From: Elysia chlorotica
Lineage: Eukaryota; Mollusca; Gastropoda; Plakobranchidae
Assembly: GCA_003991915.1 (NCBI GenBank)
Contig: RQTK01000151.1
Location: 319,726-383,725, forward strand
DNA: 64,000 bases
Direction of reading: 5' to 3'
Position numbers and translations under genes: made by a program. The notes beneath the pieces were generated by a model, which was not told where the DNA came from, did no database searches, and saw nothing but the letters and a program-made list of their open reading frames with translations. Of this stretch, positions 22,207 to 34,732 are shown piece by piece; position 1 is the stretch's first letter; each line of letters starts with the position of its first letter.

Positions 22207-25149
22207 ATGGACCAATATCATCATCTGGTGTCTTGCTTGGTGGTCCTGGCAATAAGGTCCTTCTAAACTCTTTGATCTTTGTGTTGTTGTTGCTGTTTTT
22301 TCGTGCTGTCTATGGTAATTTTAACATTCTCCAAAACCACATCTCTTCTGCTTCCATTTTCATCATGAATCTTCTTCAACATGTGATCTGACATTTTTTA
22401 TTATTTCATGCTTTATTAACATAGTTTCATAGTTATGACCTCTTACATTGCCAAATGTACTTTACAGAGAAAGTTTTGTTTACTTTCCTCTTCTAGCTAA
22501 TTTTCTTTAAGTCGTATAATCGCCATATAATATTTCGAAAACAATGTATCATTTATCGGCTGCTTCAATACCTTTCCTCTCTTTGTTCTTTACATTTTCG
22601 ATAACTGTTAACCACCGAACGCGCCTTATTGTTGACTGTATCTATCTAGCTTGAGACCACTTGTTATTACCGTAATACTTCAGACTCCAAAGTCTTATCA
22701 GCTCTGCTTGATATGGCTTCATCACATCAAGTTGTTCTCAGTTTGCTTTAAATATTAGTTGCTACTAGATCGGATGATGGGCAGAGCAGATAATACACGT
22801 GTACAAAATTGTACATAATTTGTAAAATGATATGCTGGATGGCTACAACTAGTACAAGTAATTCGGAGCCTAATCTGGGTATTATACATCTGTATTTGTA
22901 CTGGGGAAAAGACGAAGATACTCTTGAAATAATCACATCCCGTACAACAACAACAGCAACGACTGACATACCCCCAACAGTACATTCTGGGGTTTATTAA
23001 AAATTGGTCAGCATTCTTTTGTTTCACCTAAAAGATTGACCGACGTTCTAAAAGTTTAGAGTTTACCTAAGAGATTAACCGGTTAAGTTAAATTTAGGTT
23101 AGTCCCCATGATGATACATCGGAGCCCAAGTCAAGTGCAATAATACGAACCAAAAAGTATAAGTATTGACTTGTATAGTTATTAGTGGAATATTTTACAA
23201 CCTGATATTACATATTATAAAGCACGCAGATGATCTGGGTTAAGTGTGGTTTACTAGGTCATTCTAAGGAAGTCAAGCAATGCGCTAATATCAATTTATT
23301 ATTCAATCAGTTTTTATCGTGTGGTTTTCGACATTACACTCGTTATCTTTCGTCGTTTTTTTTTTTTCTTTTGATTTTCAAACGCCAACAAGCGGTAGGA
23401 TTACCCTAACAATGTTACAGTAGGAAAAAAACTCTATGAAAGTGAGATAACACATGAAGTTGAGCATTAATTTTTTGCTATTTTTTAGCAAGGGTTTGTG
23501 GGTTGATTGGCTATGTTTGTCTCAGACACAACTAATCAAGTACGACCTTAGAGACCTTCAGCTTTTACGTCCATGGCAAGATTGAATCAGTATTTATCGC
23601 TTAGTATCGTGTAATCTTTATTTATGTATTGTATGTATCTCTGAACATTACACCAACACATAGATAGATTCAAACGAAGAACATTAATGTGGCAACTCGT
23701 ACAGGGGTCATATCATGCATGTCCTTCTATTACTGGGTTTCCATCTTGATAGCAAAAATGTCATCATGTTTTGGAATCGCATTTAGAATTCAGTACTTAT
23801 TCTCGGTTAGTAAAAGATGAGCAACATTTCTGCACTGCTGAGGGCATTGTTTCAAAGAGATGCTGTTAACTGATGACGTAGCGCAGTAAACCTCTGCCAA
23901 CTAGAACTTCTGTAAGTGCACCACTTGTATGACATACCAATTACCATACGGTACTTAAATTCCTTTTTTTTTGTGTGTGGCTTCTTTAAATATTGTTTTA
24001 GGCATACATTAGCTAGATTGCAGCATGAGTAAGTAGTATCTATAAATAATTGCAATTTGATTGGGCAATAATGTACGGTCACTCCTGCACTTGTGTGGGC
24101 GCAAATCTTTGTCCATGGAGCATCCCAAGTCAAGGATTTTCTCGACAATTGTTTTAGCGAATTCGTTGAAGTGGCGAGGATGATCTTTTCCAGGGATTGT
24201 ACAATGGAGTATGTCCACAAACGCGATACCTCTGGAAAGATAGGATTTACAATGAAGGATATAGCATTTCCTAAATTTTAATGTAGGCAATAGCAGATTC
24301 ACCATATAACAGGTCACGTTTCGTCGTAGTCCAGTACTATTATCTTAGTTAGGAATTTTATTCAGTACTTAAAAAAAAACAAAAAAAAACAAACAAGGAT
24401 GTGAATTATCATTATCAAGACAACAAACAATCGCAAGGATGCGTTGGTCAAACCATTACAACCTTAGTCAGGAAAAAGTAGCACATGTTATCCGGGATAT
24501 CATTTTTGCACATTTCTTGTTTGGCTCCCATCCCTCGTTTTTTTTTTTACGATTTGTTTTACTCTGAATAAAGTATTGCTTCTTTCGCCCATGACTTCTT
24601 TAGAGTAGAGCAGTATTCACGGGGGAGATGAAGAAAATTCTACCCATCGTAGTTAATGATAAATAACAATTGTTAAAATCCATTGGCGCTCTAGGTAATA
24701 CACAATTATACAGAGGCATTACTGTGAGGGATTTAGCGTTATTTTTTACTACCAATTGTCCTAAATATGGATGTTCGGGACGACTGCTCACTCTGACATC
24801 ATCCAAGCTGTAAAACCCATCAAGAGAGCTTGTGACCTGGTCTGATGAGAGCTCTCAACAGTAGGACGTGGTCAGGTCACGCCCTCAGCTGGCGGATTTT
24901 TAAGCAAGGATACACAACAAATGGTCTTCAACCTGTCGCCTTATAATATCTCCCGTTAGATTTAAGAGACTTTAAACTGGGAGGCAGCTTTGCTTTCTCC
25001 AACCCAGGATTTCTTTTAAATGGTCGCAGAGTCAAGATCTGAAGAAATCACCGTTTAGCATGTACTCTTTCCGACTCATGCTAGTCAAACACCACATAGC
25101 AATGACATTTAACACTCTGTATCTTGTCTTTTAGATACATGGATAAATA

Positions 25150-25150
<1 letters not shown>
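21028..25150. other. Large intron 3, first part
   Basis: Intron 3 runs 21028-39588 (18.5 kb). This part is AT-rich, with a (CT)n at 22149-22203 and a hairpin at 21502-21591. I looked for an exon carrying the family's acidic IDDIISLES activation motif and did not find one. Confidence 0.5.
21502..21591. repeat. Short inverted repeat (hairpin), ~34-bp arms
   Basis: CTTACATTAACGTTTTTACA and the following TAGTGTTTCGAAG are mirrored by CTTCGAAACACTGG and TGTAAAAACGTTAATGTAAG around a ~20-nt loop. There is one mismatch pair in the arms. This could be a small MITE or a stable intronic hairpin. Confidence 0.85.
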
Positions 25151-25153
<3 letters not shown>

Positions 25154-25180
<27 letters not shown>

Positions 25181-25205
25181 GTAGTTGTAAGCTTCAGAGA
25201 GAGAA

Positions 25206-25266
<61 letters not shown>
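25154..25266. repeat. (GA)n microsatellite
   Basis: Two GA blocks (about 25154-25181 and 25213-25266) flank a short GTAGTTGTAAGCTTC spacer. A G-run follows at 25320-25332, where the tandem duplication below begins. Confidence 0.9.
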
Positions 25267-25267
<1 letters not shown>

Positions 25268-25321
25268 CAGGGAAGAAAGGGGGGGGGTATAAATATTGTG
25301 TGAGTGAGAGAGAGAGAGAGG

Positions 25322-25806
25322 GGGGGGGGGGGCATGAAAGACTAACATATGTTTAACAAAAGAATACCCTCTCTTTACCTAAACACAAGATATATAGATT
25401 CAAAAGACATCGTTAGTTTTATATATACACAAAGGCAACTGACACCAGCTGGGGAAAGTGTGAGTCACACCCTCTGATCCAGGCAGCTCAAAGGAGATTA
25501 TACACCTATTGATTTGAAGCGCTCTAAATATGCCAATTATGTTATTGTGGATGGATGATGCGCCTGTGGACCAGATGTCTTTATGATAATATTTAAAAGG
25601 TCAGTTAGGATATTGTTCATCTCTTTGTTTTTAAGTCGCCATCAGTAAACTTCTTTTGTTCTGTTTTTTTTTTCTTCCTTTCTTCTCTCTCAATTATTTA
25701 GGATACTTAAGTAAATTAATACTTTATGTTAGTGGTAGTATTGTATTTGATTTTCTGGGTTACAAAGGTCTTTCAGAAATCACAACGCAGTGTCTCTCTC
25801 CATCTG

Positions 25807-25848
<42 letters not shown>

Positions 25849-26855
25849 ACTCACTCGCTATTCCTCTTTTCCTTCTTGTGTTATTAATTATACTGCGTTA
25901 AACTTAATAGGTTCTTTGAGACGCCATGGGCTGCAGTCTTGTGAGGTTCAAACCTTTCGCTGCAACGCATTGGCTTATATGGGTGACGTCTCTTCATAAA
26001 TTCACCGACATTATTCTAATTATTTCCTAATCCCATTAAATCGCACCCTTCCTTTTCGACTAAATTAGACAGACGTTTCACGCTTAACCACCGGGGTTAT
26101 TACATTTTATTTATGTGAAGAGAAGCTAACTTTTATCTGATACACTCGGTTCTCTTTGCAGTGTTAGCCTTTTTGTTTTGTTTTGTGTGTGGGTTTTTTT
26201 TTTTTTACCAAAATAAAAAGCCTTTAAAAAATCTATCACTTTGAATCACGTCAACAAATCTTTAAGACGCACTTAAAGATAAGAGTAACACCGCACTATT
26301 ATCTACTTAGCGAACAGTTTGCTTTAAAGTGACAAGGCTGCATTGTAAAATGAGATTTTTAAAAATCTTTAAGGGGGGGGGCATGAAAGACTAACATATG
26401 TTTAACAGAAGAATACCCTCCTCTTTACCTGAACACAAAAAATGTAGATTCAAAAGACATGATTAGTTTTATATATACACAAATGCAACTGACACCAGCT
26501 GGGGAAAGTGTGAGTCACACCCTCTGATCCAGGCAGCTCAAAGGAGATTATACACCTATTGATTTGAAGCGCTCTAAATATGCCAATTATGTTATTGTGG
26601 ATGGATGATGCGCCTGTGGACCAGATGTCTTTATAGCATTATTTAGAAAGTCAGTTAGGTTATTGTTCATCTCTTTGTTTTTAATTCACCATCAGTAATC
26701 TTGTTTTGTTCTGTTGTTTTTTTTCCTTTCTTCTCTCAAAATTATTTAGGATATTTATGTAAATTAATATTTTATGTTGGTGGTATGATTGTATTTGATT
26801 TTCTGGGTAACAAAGGTCTTTCAGAAATCACAACGCAGTGTCTCTCTCCCTCTGC

Positions 26856-26890
<35 letters not shown>

Positions 26891-27351
26891 CTTCTCTCTC
26901 TCTCTCTCTCTTTCTCTCTCACTCACTCACTCGCTATTCCTCTTCTTTGAGACGCCATGTGCTTCAGTCTTGTGAGGTTCAGAAATTCACCGACATTATT
27001 ACAATTATTTCCTAATCCCATTAAATCGCACCATTCCTTTTCCCCTAAATTAGAAAGACGTTTCACGCTTAACCACCGGGGTTATTATATTTTATTAATA
27101 TGAAGAGCTAACTTTTATCTGATACACTCGGTTCTTTTTGCACTGTGAGCCTTTTTGTTTTGTTTTGTGTGTGGGCTTTTTTTTTTTACCACAATAAAAA
27201 GCCTTTAAAAAATCTATCACTTGGAATCACGTCAACAAATCTTAAAGACGCACTTAAAGATAAGAGTAACACCGCACTATTATCTACTTAGCGAACAGTT
27301 TGCTGTAAAGTGACAAGGTTGCATTGTAAAATGAGATTTTAAAAAATCTTT
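25322..27351 (+). repeat. ~1.05-kb intronic tandem duplication
   Basis: GGGGGGGCATGAAAGACTAA begins copy 1 (about 25322) and copy 2 (about 26373). Both contain GACACCAGCTGGGGAAAGTG and AAGGTCTTTCAGAAATCACA, a (CT)n tract, and GTTTCACGCTTAACCACCGG, and both end AAAATCTTTA. Copy 2 lacks a block of roughly 90 bp present in copy 1 after the (CT)n. No coding content is seen. Confidence 0.9.
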
Positions 27352-28290
27352 ATGAATAATTACCGTCAATTTAGTTGTGTGTAGAAAAATTTATCTGATG
27401 TCAAAAATAAATGAAATCTACTATTGAGATAAATAATGGTGAATATTTAATGATGTTGACAATGTCTTGTATGTTCTTAATTCACTCGTGTCATTATTTT
27501 ATTCCCTTCTGGATACAATACACATTCTTTTGCGATGTCCCGTCGTATTTACTTGTAGCAGAATACAGCATTAGAAATAAATTCGCGGGGACAAGCGAAT
27601 TATCAACCACTCTTTAAGCTTTTGAAAGAGAAGATAGAAGAAAAGAAAAAAAAAGAACAATCAAGGTAATTTGAATTTTTCTGTCAGACTGACTGTCAAA
27701 ATAATTTAATACATAGATACAACTATAAAGACATTTTTGTGCAGAAAATATTGTCTTTCGGGGCGTTGACTTTTGATTTTTCCTCTAGAGGGCAAAAGTA
27801 ACTTATTAGTATTAAGTTTATCATCTGATCACTAAATTAAAAATTTTAAAATAAAAATGTTCGTCCTTTTTTGCTATGCCGCTCTGATCTGGCGGCATGA
27901 ACTACATTTTTTGTTCAAATAAATTATTAATTTGTTTTGTTTTGTGTAGCTTCTCATACTTCTCTTTTTATGACTGATCTGAAGAGTGGCATTTTTACCA
28001 CTTTTTATCTCTTTCGCTCGTAATTGTGGACAATCTTACTGTTTGGGTGACTGGGCGTGCCTTTTATCAAGAGGAGTAGAGCAGATACAACCTATGATTC
28101 AGCTTGTTTGCGACACTTGAAGTCAAGGCGCTTCAAATTTTTGTTGATCTTAATAAAATCACTCGAAATAATACTCTTCGTACAAGACACTTAAGTCGTC
28201 ACAACAGTCTACGTTTTCACCGCCTTCAGCAGATTTGACTGTGATAAAGGTTTTACCTGACGGTTGGAGAACTAGATACATGTATTCAAA
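27352..28290. other. Intronic stretch, nothing recognised
   Basis: AT-rich sequence without exon-like composition or recognisable repeats. Confidence 0.5.
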
Positions 28291-28299
28291 CATCACTTC

Positions 28300-28500
28300 T
28301 GGGGTCCTCGCTTTAGGTGGAGTCCAGGCGATAAGGCTAGCCGACTATGTGTTCCGTCCGAGAGTTGTTTTTTTTTTTTTAGTTCGGACCCAGCAGATTA
28401 GTCCTGGTCTCCCCGCTGTGTCTCTGTGTGGCAGCACGTAGAGTTGTCAGTCTGAAATCTTGCAATTAGCATTTTTTCCACGCCATAGCCTAATAAGTTA
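28300..28500 (+). mobile_element. Degenerate tRNA-derived SINE
   Basis: GGTCTCCCCGCTGTGTCTCT, then GTGTGGCAGCACGTAGAGTT and GTCAGTCTGAAATCTTGC, match the core order of the local SINE family. The head is poorly preserved. Confidence 0.6.
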
Positions 28501-28867
28501 CCGACAATGGTCACTAACTAAATCAAATCTAGCTTGCCATTCTCTGGACACAAATTTTCTAGTACATGTAGTCTGTTTTAGGAAGTGTCAGTCTCCCAGA
28601 CGATTTATGATTTGAGATGAATGGTTTATGAAGTTATGCAGTGAATACAATTAAAAGGTCAAGCACCGCTTCACACTGAATTAAAAAACACCGGGCGGGG
28701 TGAAATAACGCGTTACGGGTTACTGGTGATACGCTTAGCGTGTCTGTGTGAACAGAGTTTTGCAAAGTTTCACTACAAGTTATTTGCCGCACAAGTTGAA
28801 TGCCGCGTAATTTGTCGTTTGAAATGTTATCATGTGGAATAGAAAATAAAGTTTTCTGTTGTAATGA

Positions 28868-29108
28868 AGGGCGCGGTAGCCCTGGGGTAGAATACCGGCT
28901 TTCGGTGCAGGAGAACCGTGGTTCGAGCACTGTCGCCCCCTACTGGTTGGTCGGTGTTAGTTTAATGTGACCAGCTGAAACAGGAGACATGGTGTCCCCG
29001 CCCTGTCTCGTGTGTAGTAGCACATAAAATTGTCAGACGTTAGTCTCGGGGCTCGTCCACAATATAACATATATAGTGCTGATGTTGGACGATAAGCCTA
29101 CTTAATTA
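28868..29108 (+). mobile_element. tRNA-derived SINE, nearly full length
   Basis: The best preserved copy starts GGGCGCGGTAGCCCTGGGGT, with box B-like GGTTCGAGCAC. The core is CTACTGGTTGGTCGGTGTTA, then GTGACCAGCTGAAACAGGAG, CCGCCCTGTCTCGTGTGT, TAGCACATAAAATTGTCAGA and CAATATAACATATATAGTGC. It ends GATGTTGGACGATAAGCC. It serves as a reference for the other copies in the window. Confidence 0.85.
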
Positions 29109-29239
29109 CAACTACTGTTGTAATGAAGCTTCGATTTTTTTTCATTTTTTGTTGTTGTAATTAAGCAACTGTAAAAAAAAAAGAAATTAAACTTTATTGG
29201 AAAGGGGAGAAGAAAGGAGGTTCTAGGAGGAGGGAAATG

Positions 29240-29868
29240 GTGTGTGTGTGTGTGTGTTTGGGGGGGGGGTTATTTTTGCCCTTTGGTTTTTCTGTTGACT
29301 GTAGACGTTGCTGTAGACGTTGAGAAGCCAATTCACTCGCCCAGCCTCATTTTGTGTCTTTATACAACGATCGCATAACGTTATCGTTACGGAACGAACA
29401 CTTCTTGTTTGTTTTTTTTCCCCTGTACTTGTAACACGTATTGGTTGAATCGGCATCAACAAAACGAGATCGTCCAAGTCCCATGTATCCCGCTTACGGG
29501 CCCCAATGCCGTATAGAAACTAGCGTTGAGAGCCGAGGAGACGATAAACCATGAATGAGATTCGCTTTTTTTTCATTGAATCTAAAGGGAAAAAAATATG
29601 GTGGGTAAATATTAAAAGTGTTGTAGGTTGATGGGAATCTATGAAGGGCTTAGTTCTCGTCGGTAGTTTATTGCTGCCGGGGCTTCTTGGGTCTGTATTC
29701 ACATACTTAGATTTTTTTTAAGCGATTATTATTAATAAGGAGAAATGGTTCCACTATTTAATGTGCTAATTTGACATCTTAATTCGCCTTATTTTTTATT
29801 TATACTTTATGTTAAGCTTCTGTGGTCCTCCGGTTTGTCTGTCTCTCTCTCTATCTCTCTATCTCTCC

Positions 29869-29914
<46 letters not shown>

Positions 29915-29936
29915 CTCTCTCTCTTTCCCTCTTTCA
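29240..29936. repeat. (GT)n plus G-run, and (CT)n microsatellite
   Basis: (GT)n then a G-run at about 29240-29270, and a (CT)n-rich tract at 29841-29936. Between them is intronic DNA with no recognised feature. Confidence 0.85.
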
Positions 29937-29939
29937 CTC

Positions 29940-31520
29940 TAACCCTTGTCTTCTTATCATTGTTCTTGGATCGGGTAAAGGTGCACCAAAATGAGGCATC
30001 ACTCCGTGATTTGAGTCGGTGATAAACTTTATCTCACTGACCAATGTTTTTTTGGCCAACCCTTGTGCTGTTTGAGAGGATTTTAATTGTTGGAGGTTTA
30101 TTTTTAACGAGGTAACTCTTCCACTAGAATATTAGAAGTCACGTGTCTCTCAAACAAAACCAACTACATAATTTTAATATTGGAAAGTCTGATAAAACCT
30201 GGGGTTATTGTGTCAATGTATTGTACTTAATTGAACTCTCTTGAGTCTACTTGGTTTGTTAAATTAATTAGTGTGAGGGGGGGGGGGGGGGGGCGCTAAA
30301 CAAAAAATAATCGTAGATAGCTCTGTGCATGGCTTGGATAAGAGATAAAAGCAATTCTAGTTTGGTTAAACATAGATCCCAGTGCACTAATAGGTAATAA
30401 TGTAGTTAATTTGTAGCCTCCACACACTTCCCTCACCTTATATAAAAAGGATTAAAAAGAAAGATTTTGGTATGAGATTTCCTGAAGTGAGCAATTAAAA
30501 AAAAAATTAAATATGTATAAATTCTTTTTAAAATATCAATGAACGCTTCACCGAGTTTGCCTTTCCCGTTGCTTTATTCAGTATCAAAATATCCATGCAA
30601 TTGTGTATGCCCATTTGTTAGTTTTTGTTATCGTCTATAATTTAAAATTGATCATCTTTCTTTGTTGTCAAAACTAGTGGTCAATATATTCTGCTGTGTT
30701 TTTTTTTTTATGCATGCGACATAAACAATGTGGGAGATACAAGGAAAAGAAAGACCGGCATACAAAAAATAATATTGTCAAATCAAAAGATTATTACAGA
30801 AGCGGACACCCACCGAGGCGTTGGTGTGTACAGTTATCTGACAGGGAAGGGCATTTGATAAACGCTTATCTTGGTAATGATGCTCGACCCGTCCGATTAA
30901 AACTGGGCCCCTTTGCATATCAGTCTGTGTGTGCCCGACCATTGTGTTTCCAAATGACTTTATCTAGATAAAAGAACACCAGCGCAATCTTGGACCTGAT
31001 AAAGCGGGGTGGGCGTCACAATAAAGCTTGAACTTGAAATCAGTTTTGTCTAGACATGTTTTCTTAGCGCTACTTCGCACCCCCCTGTAGAAATCTAAAC
31101 ACCTGTACGTATATTCATATTTTAAAGTCAACATAATGACGAGATACAATGTAAGAATCGGCTGGTCTGCTTAACTGTGCCCCATTATGTGATACGTGTA
31201 TTTATATCAATTTTAAGTCAACGCCATCAAAACAACCAACGACTCAAGTTTTGAAAACTGTTTCATACAGTGCGACGTAATTTTTTTATATTAGCCGGTA
31301 TGGTATGGGCTAGTTTATTACTCTGTTTGTCTATGTAATGAAGCATTGGCCAGCATCATAACGCCCAACGATACACGTCCTAAAAGTGTTTATTATTCCG
31401 TACAGCTCTTACTTTTTCTTTGCTGACCTAGCAATTTGTTATTTTGTGCACCTACAACAGCTTAGACTGTCAATCAACCTTCCTTTCAAATCGTCTCACA
31501 GTCACCATCCCCGACAACTT
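29940..31520. other. Intronic stretch, nothing recognised
   Basis: AT-rich, with a pure G-tract of about 18 nt near 30277-30293. No coding exon or transposon protein is seen. Confidence 0.5.
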
Positions 31521-32100
31521 CAACTTCAGCATCATAAAGTTTTGCTTAAACAGCAAAAATTAATGTTTCAATCTTACGAATATCGAAGAAGCTAAAAAAA
31601 TTTGAAAGACACACAACTGCTTAATCCTGAAACAGTAATGGTGATAAATCAAACACATGTTGCCAATGCAGGAATCCGTGACAATTGATGATGCAGTATT
31701 ACTTTAAATTCAATATTGCGAGTCTACATATTGCGAATCCAGAAATCAAACAGTTTCCACCTCTTAAAAAGCACATAAACTTACTAACGAGCGACCATCC
31801 ACACAACCGGCTGATCAGTAACCCCCGAAATCCGAAATTATCAGAATATATTTAGGCAGGTTTCGCTTTAAGTCCTTAGTCCTAGCTCCAGCCTATAAAA
31901 CAACATAGCCTAGTCTTTGTCATGTTGACCTAGTCAGTCTATATATCCACTGTGAAAGCTAAAAAGGGGCGGAGCCACAAGTCCTACAACAAAGACCGAC
32001 TACTCTAGTCATGTACTATACTCACTTGAAATCAGATTGGACTTTTATCATCATTCTGTAATATCCGTCTGTCGTGTATCCGACGGCAGTTCACGCAATG

Positions 32101-32166
<66 letters not shown>

Positions 32167-32738
32167 GGGGGGGTAGCGCCACTCCATCGTACACAATAAG
32201 TACAGTGAGTGTGACCACCGAAGCGTAGAAACACACACACATACAAAGAGTTTCTGTTGCTATTACACAAACCTTTTAAATGAGTTATTAAACAAGTCAG
32301 GTGCAGCAGTGCGCAAAGGGATTTAAAAAAATTCACCAGAAAACAGTTCGATTCTATCTCCACAAACAAGCTGGCTGCCTTGTTTCCGTGGGAAGATAAA
32401 AAAAATGAAAATAAGTGATGGAGTACAGTGCTTGACTTATGGTCCATTCTTTATTGAACGGTGGGAAAGCACACCAAAACCAGTGGTGGCTGCTACTGGT
32501 CAACTACTGTTTGCGGTTTCCATCCGATAAGAAAGATGTAAGAAGGATTATAATGGCACACCACTGGAGCATTACAATGACAACCTTGACAACTCGACAG
32601 TCGACAATCCAGGCGTATCATTGCCCCTGGCAACGTCCGAAACTTTACAAGCACAGCAATTTGTTACCGTTCACGTTTCGTTTTCCACCGAACAAGGACG
32701 TGCGCGCCTCCATACAAAGAAACGAAACAGGCACACAC

Positions 32739-32749
32739 ACACACACAAA

Positions 32750-32804
<55 letters not shown>

Positions 32805-32823
32805 GGCCTCTCTCTCTCTCTCT
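32739..32823. repeat. (CA)n(AG)n(CT)n compound microsatellite
   Basis: CACACA passes into AGAGAG, then after AAGTGGCCTC into CTCTCT. The AG and CT parts can pair as a hairpin. Confidence 0.9.
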
Positions 32824-33463
32824 CACTTTTTGGTTCTTTATACCCCTCTTTGTCTTCCTTCATCACACCCTCTTTGTCTTTTCTGCTCTACCCACTTTCT
32901 TTCTTTTTCTACTTCTTAATTCTAACGGTACCATAATTATTTATGAGCTTTTGTCAAGTTGGGTTGTCTTGATGAATTGAAGCCATTTGCGATTTTCCTT
33001 TACCTTCTTAGTCTTGCTTAGTTATACGTCGAATTTTAACATAATAATATTCCTCACGTTTATTTTATATTTTCTGTAGGCTACTTATGGGGTTAATTGC
33101 ATCACTTCGATTTTATTGTACTGTCATAATTATTAGCATTTCACAAGTTTTAAATTTTTGCCAAATCATTTTTACACCTTGTGGTTAAAAGCAATATAAT
33201 TAAATGCACCTCTCTTGATTAAGCGAAGGGTGGTAAATGAAGTGGATCATTTAAGTGGGATTAATATGGATAAAATGGAGCGACATCAGCAAAATGAGAT
33301 TGAATTTAAAAGCTTTTAGTGGAAATGAAGGTACTTTTTTTGGGGGGGGGGGGGGGGGTGTATGGGCGCGGGAGAAAGAAGGTGTGAGAGTGACATGACA
33401 TATGTACTAGAGGTTTATGCTAGGAGATTGCAGCCTTTCTGTCGTGGCTCTTGTGTAAATGCA

Positions 33464-33865
33464 ACATTGCCTGTCACCGCCCTAGTGTCTCAGTGTATGA
33501 GAATTTTGATCAGCATGGTTGCCGGCATGGGTGTACTTTTAGCAAACAACATACATCTTTTCTACTTGTGCAACAGGTGGACATTTTTACCGGCTCGCTA
33601 AATTTCAAGCTGCCGGTATAGGTGTACTGTTATAAAACATCATACATCTTTGCTACTTGTGCAACAGGTCGAAATTTAAACCGGCTCGCTAATTTTGACT
33701 TCCTCCTCCCCCCTCCCTTCTTTAGTTGAAGCGTTGCCTGTAGTGTATGCGAATTTTGATCAGCAACACACATGGCTGCCGGTATAGGTTTACTGTTATG
33801 AAACATCATACATCTTTGCTACTTGTGCAACAGGTCGAAATTTTTACCGGCACGCTAATTTTGAG
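33464..33865 (+). repeat. Three imperfect copies of a ~100-140-bp unit
   Basis: The phrases TACTTGTGCAACAGGT, TTTACCGGCTCGCTAA and GGTGTACT occur three times, at about 33464-33602, 33603-33700 and 33735-33865, in the spacer of the large inverted repeat. GAATTTTGATCAGCA marks the start of copies 1 and 3. Confidence 0.8.
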
Positions 33866-33903
33866 GATACGCATGTTTGTAGAAAAGGAATCTTATGAAT
33901 TCA

Positions 33904-34370
33904 TGACGGCGCGGTTGTCTAAGGTAGAGCTTGCCTGCGGTGCAGGTTCTAAATGGAAGTTTTCGGGTTCGGACCCCGCTTTGACCGCTGCTCTTCCCCC
34001 TACTATTTGGGTCGGTACAATGTACATTGTATATATGTGTAATGTGACCAACCAAGTCCCGCGTATCCTGCTCCTTTAGCCGCCTAGGATCTTTAATTAA
34101 CTAAGAGAAGGTTTCTTATGTGCCCCATGCTTGGGCCAAAGAATTGTGCAATCGTTTTTTCCTCACTGAAATAAGATTTTTCTAATGAATGCTCGGGGGC
34201 GCGGTGGCCAAGGTCAGAGTGTGCGGCTTTAAATTGGAATGTTGCGGGTGCGTGCACCACTATGACAGCCGCGATGTTCCCGTACTGTGTAATTATTGGG
34301 TTGTCGTTGTGATATGTCCGTATGCCTCAGGTCTGAAGGTCCGGGGACTGAAGCTGTCGCTTTCCCATAC
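33904..34370 (+). mobile_element. Two degenerate tRNA-derived SINE copies
   Basis: Heads GACGGCGCGGTTGTCTAAGG (about 33904) and GGGGGCGCGGTGGCCAAGGT (about 34193) are followed by diverged core pieces such as TACTATTTGGGTCGGTACAA and TAATGTGACCAACCAAGTCC. The second lacks most of the 3' part. Confidence 0.6.
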
Positions 34371-34669
34371 CAGAGACTTGTACTCCATGACTTTTTGTCA
34401 TTTTTTTTTATCTTCCCACGGAAACAAGGCAGCGAGCTTGTTTATGTAAATAGAATCGAACTGTTTTCTGGTGATTTTTTTTAAATCCGTTTGCGCACTG
34501 CTGCACCTGACTTGTTTAGTAACTCAATTAAAAGGTTTGTGTAATAGCAACAGAAACTCTTTGTATGTGTGTGTGTTTCTACGCTTCGGTGGTCACACTC
34601 ACTGATTGTACTTAAGTACTTATTGTGTACGATGGAGTGGCGCTACCTCCCCCCCCCCCCCCCTCTCTC

Positions 34670-34732
<63 letters not shown>

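Noticed and set aside
24009-24317. Minus-strand frame of ~100 codons in intron 3
   Set aside because: It has no ATG start, no recognised motif and no splice sites in context; most likely chance.
30696-30971. 91-codon plus-strand frame in intron 3
   Set aside because: The start is not an ATG, no motif is recognised and the surrounding composition is non-coding.
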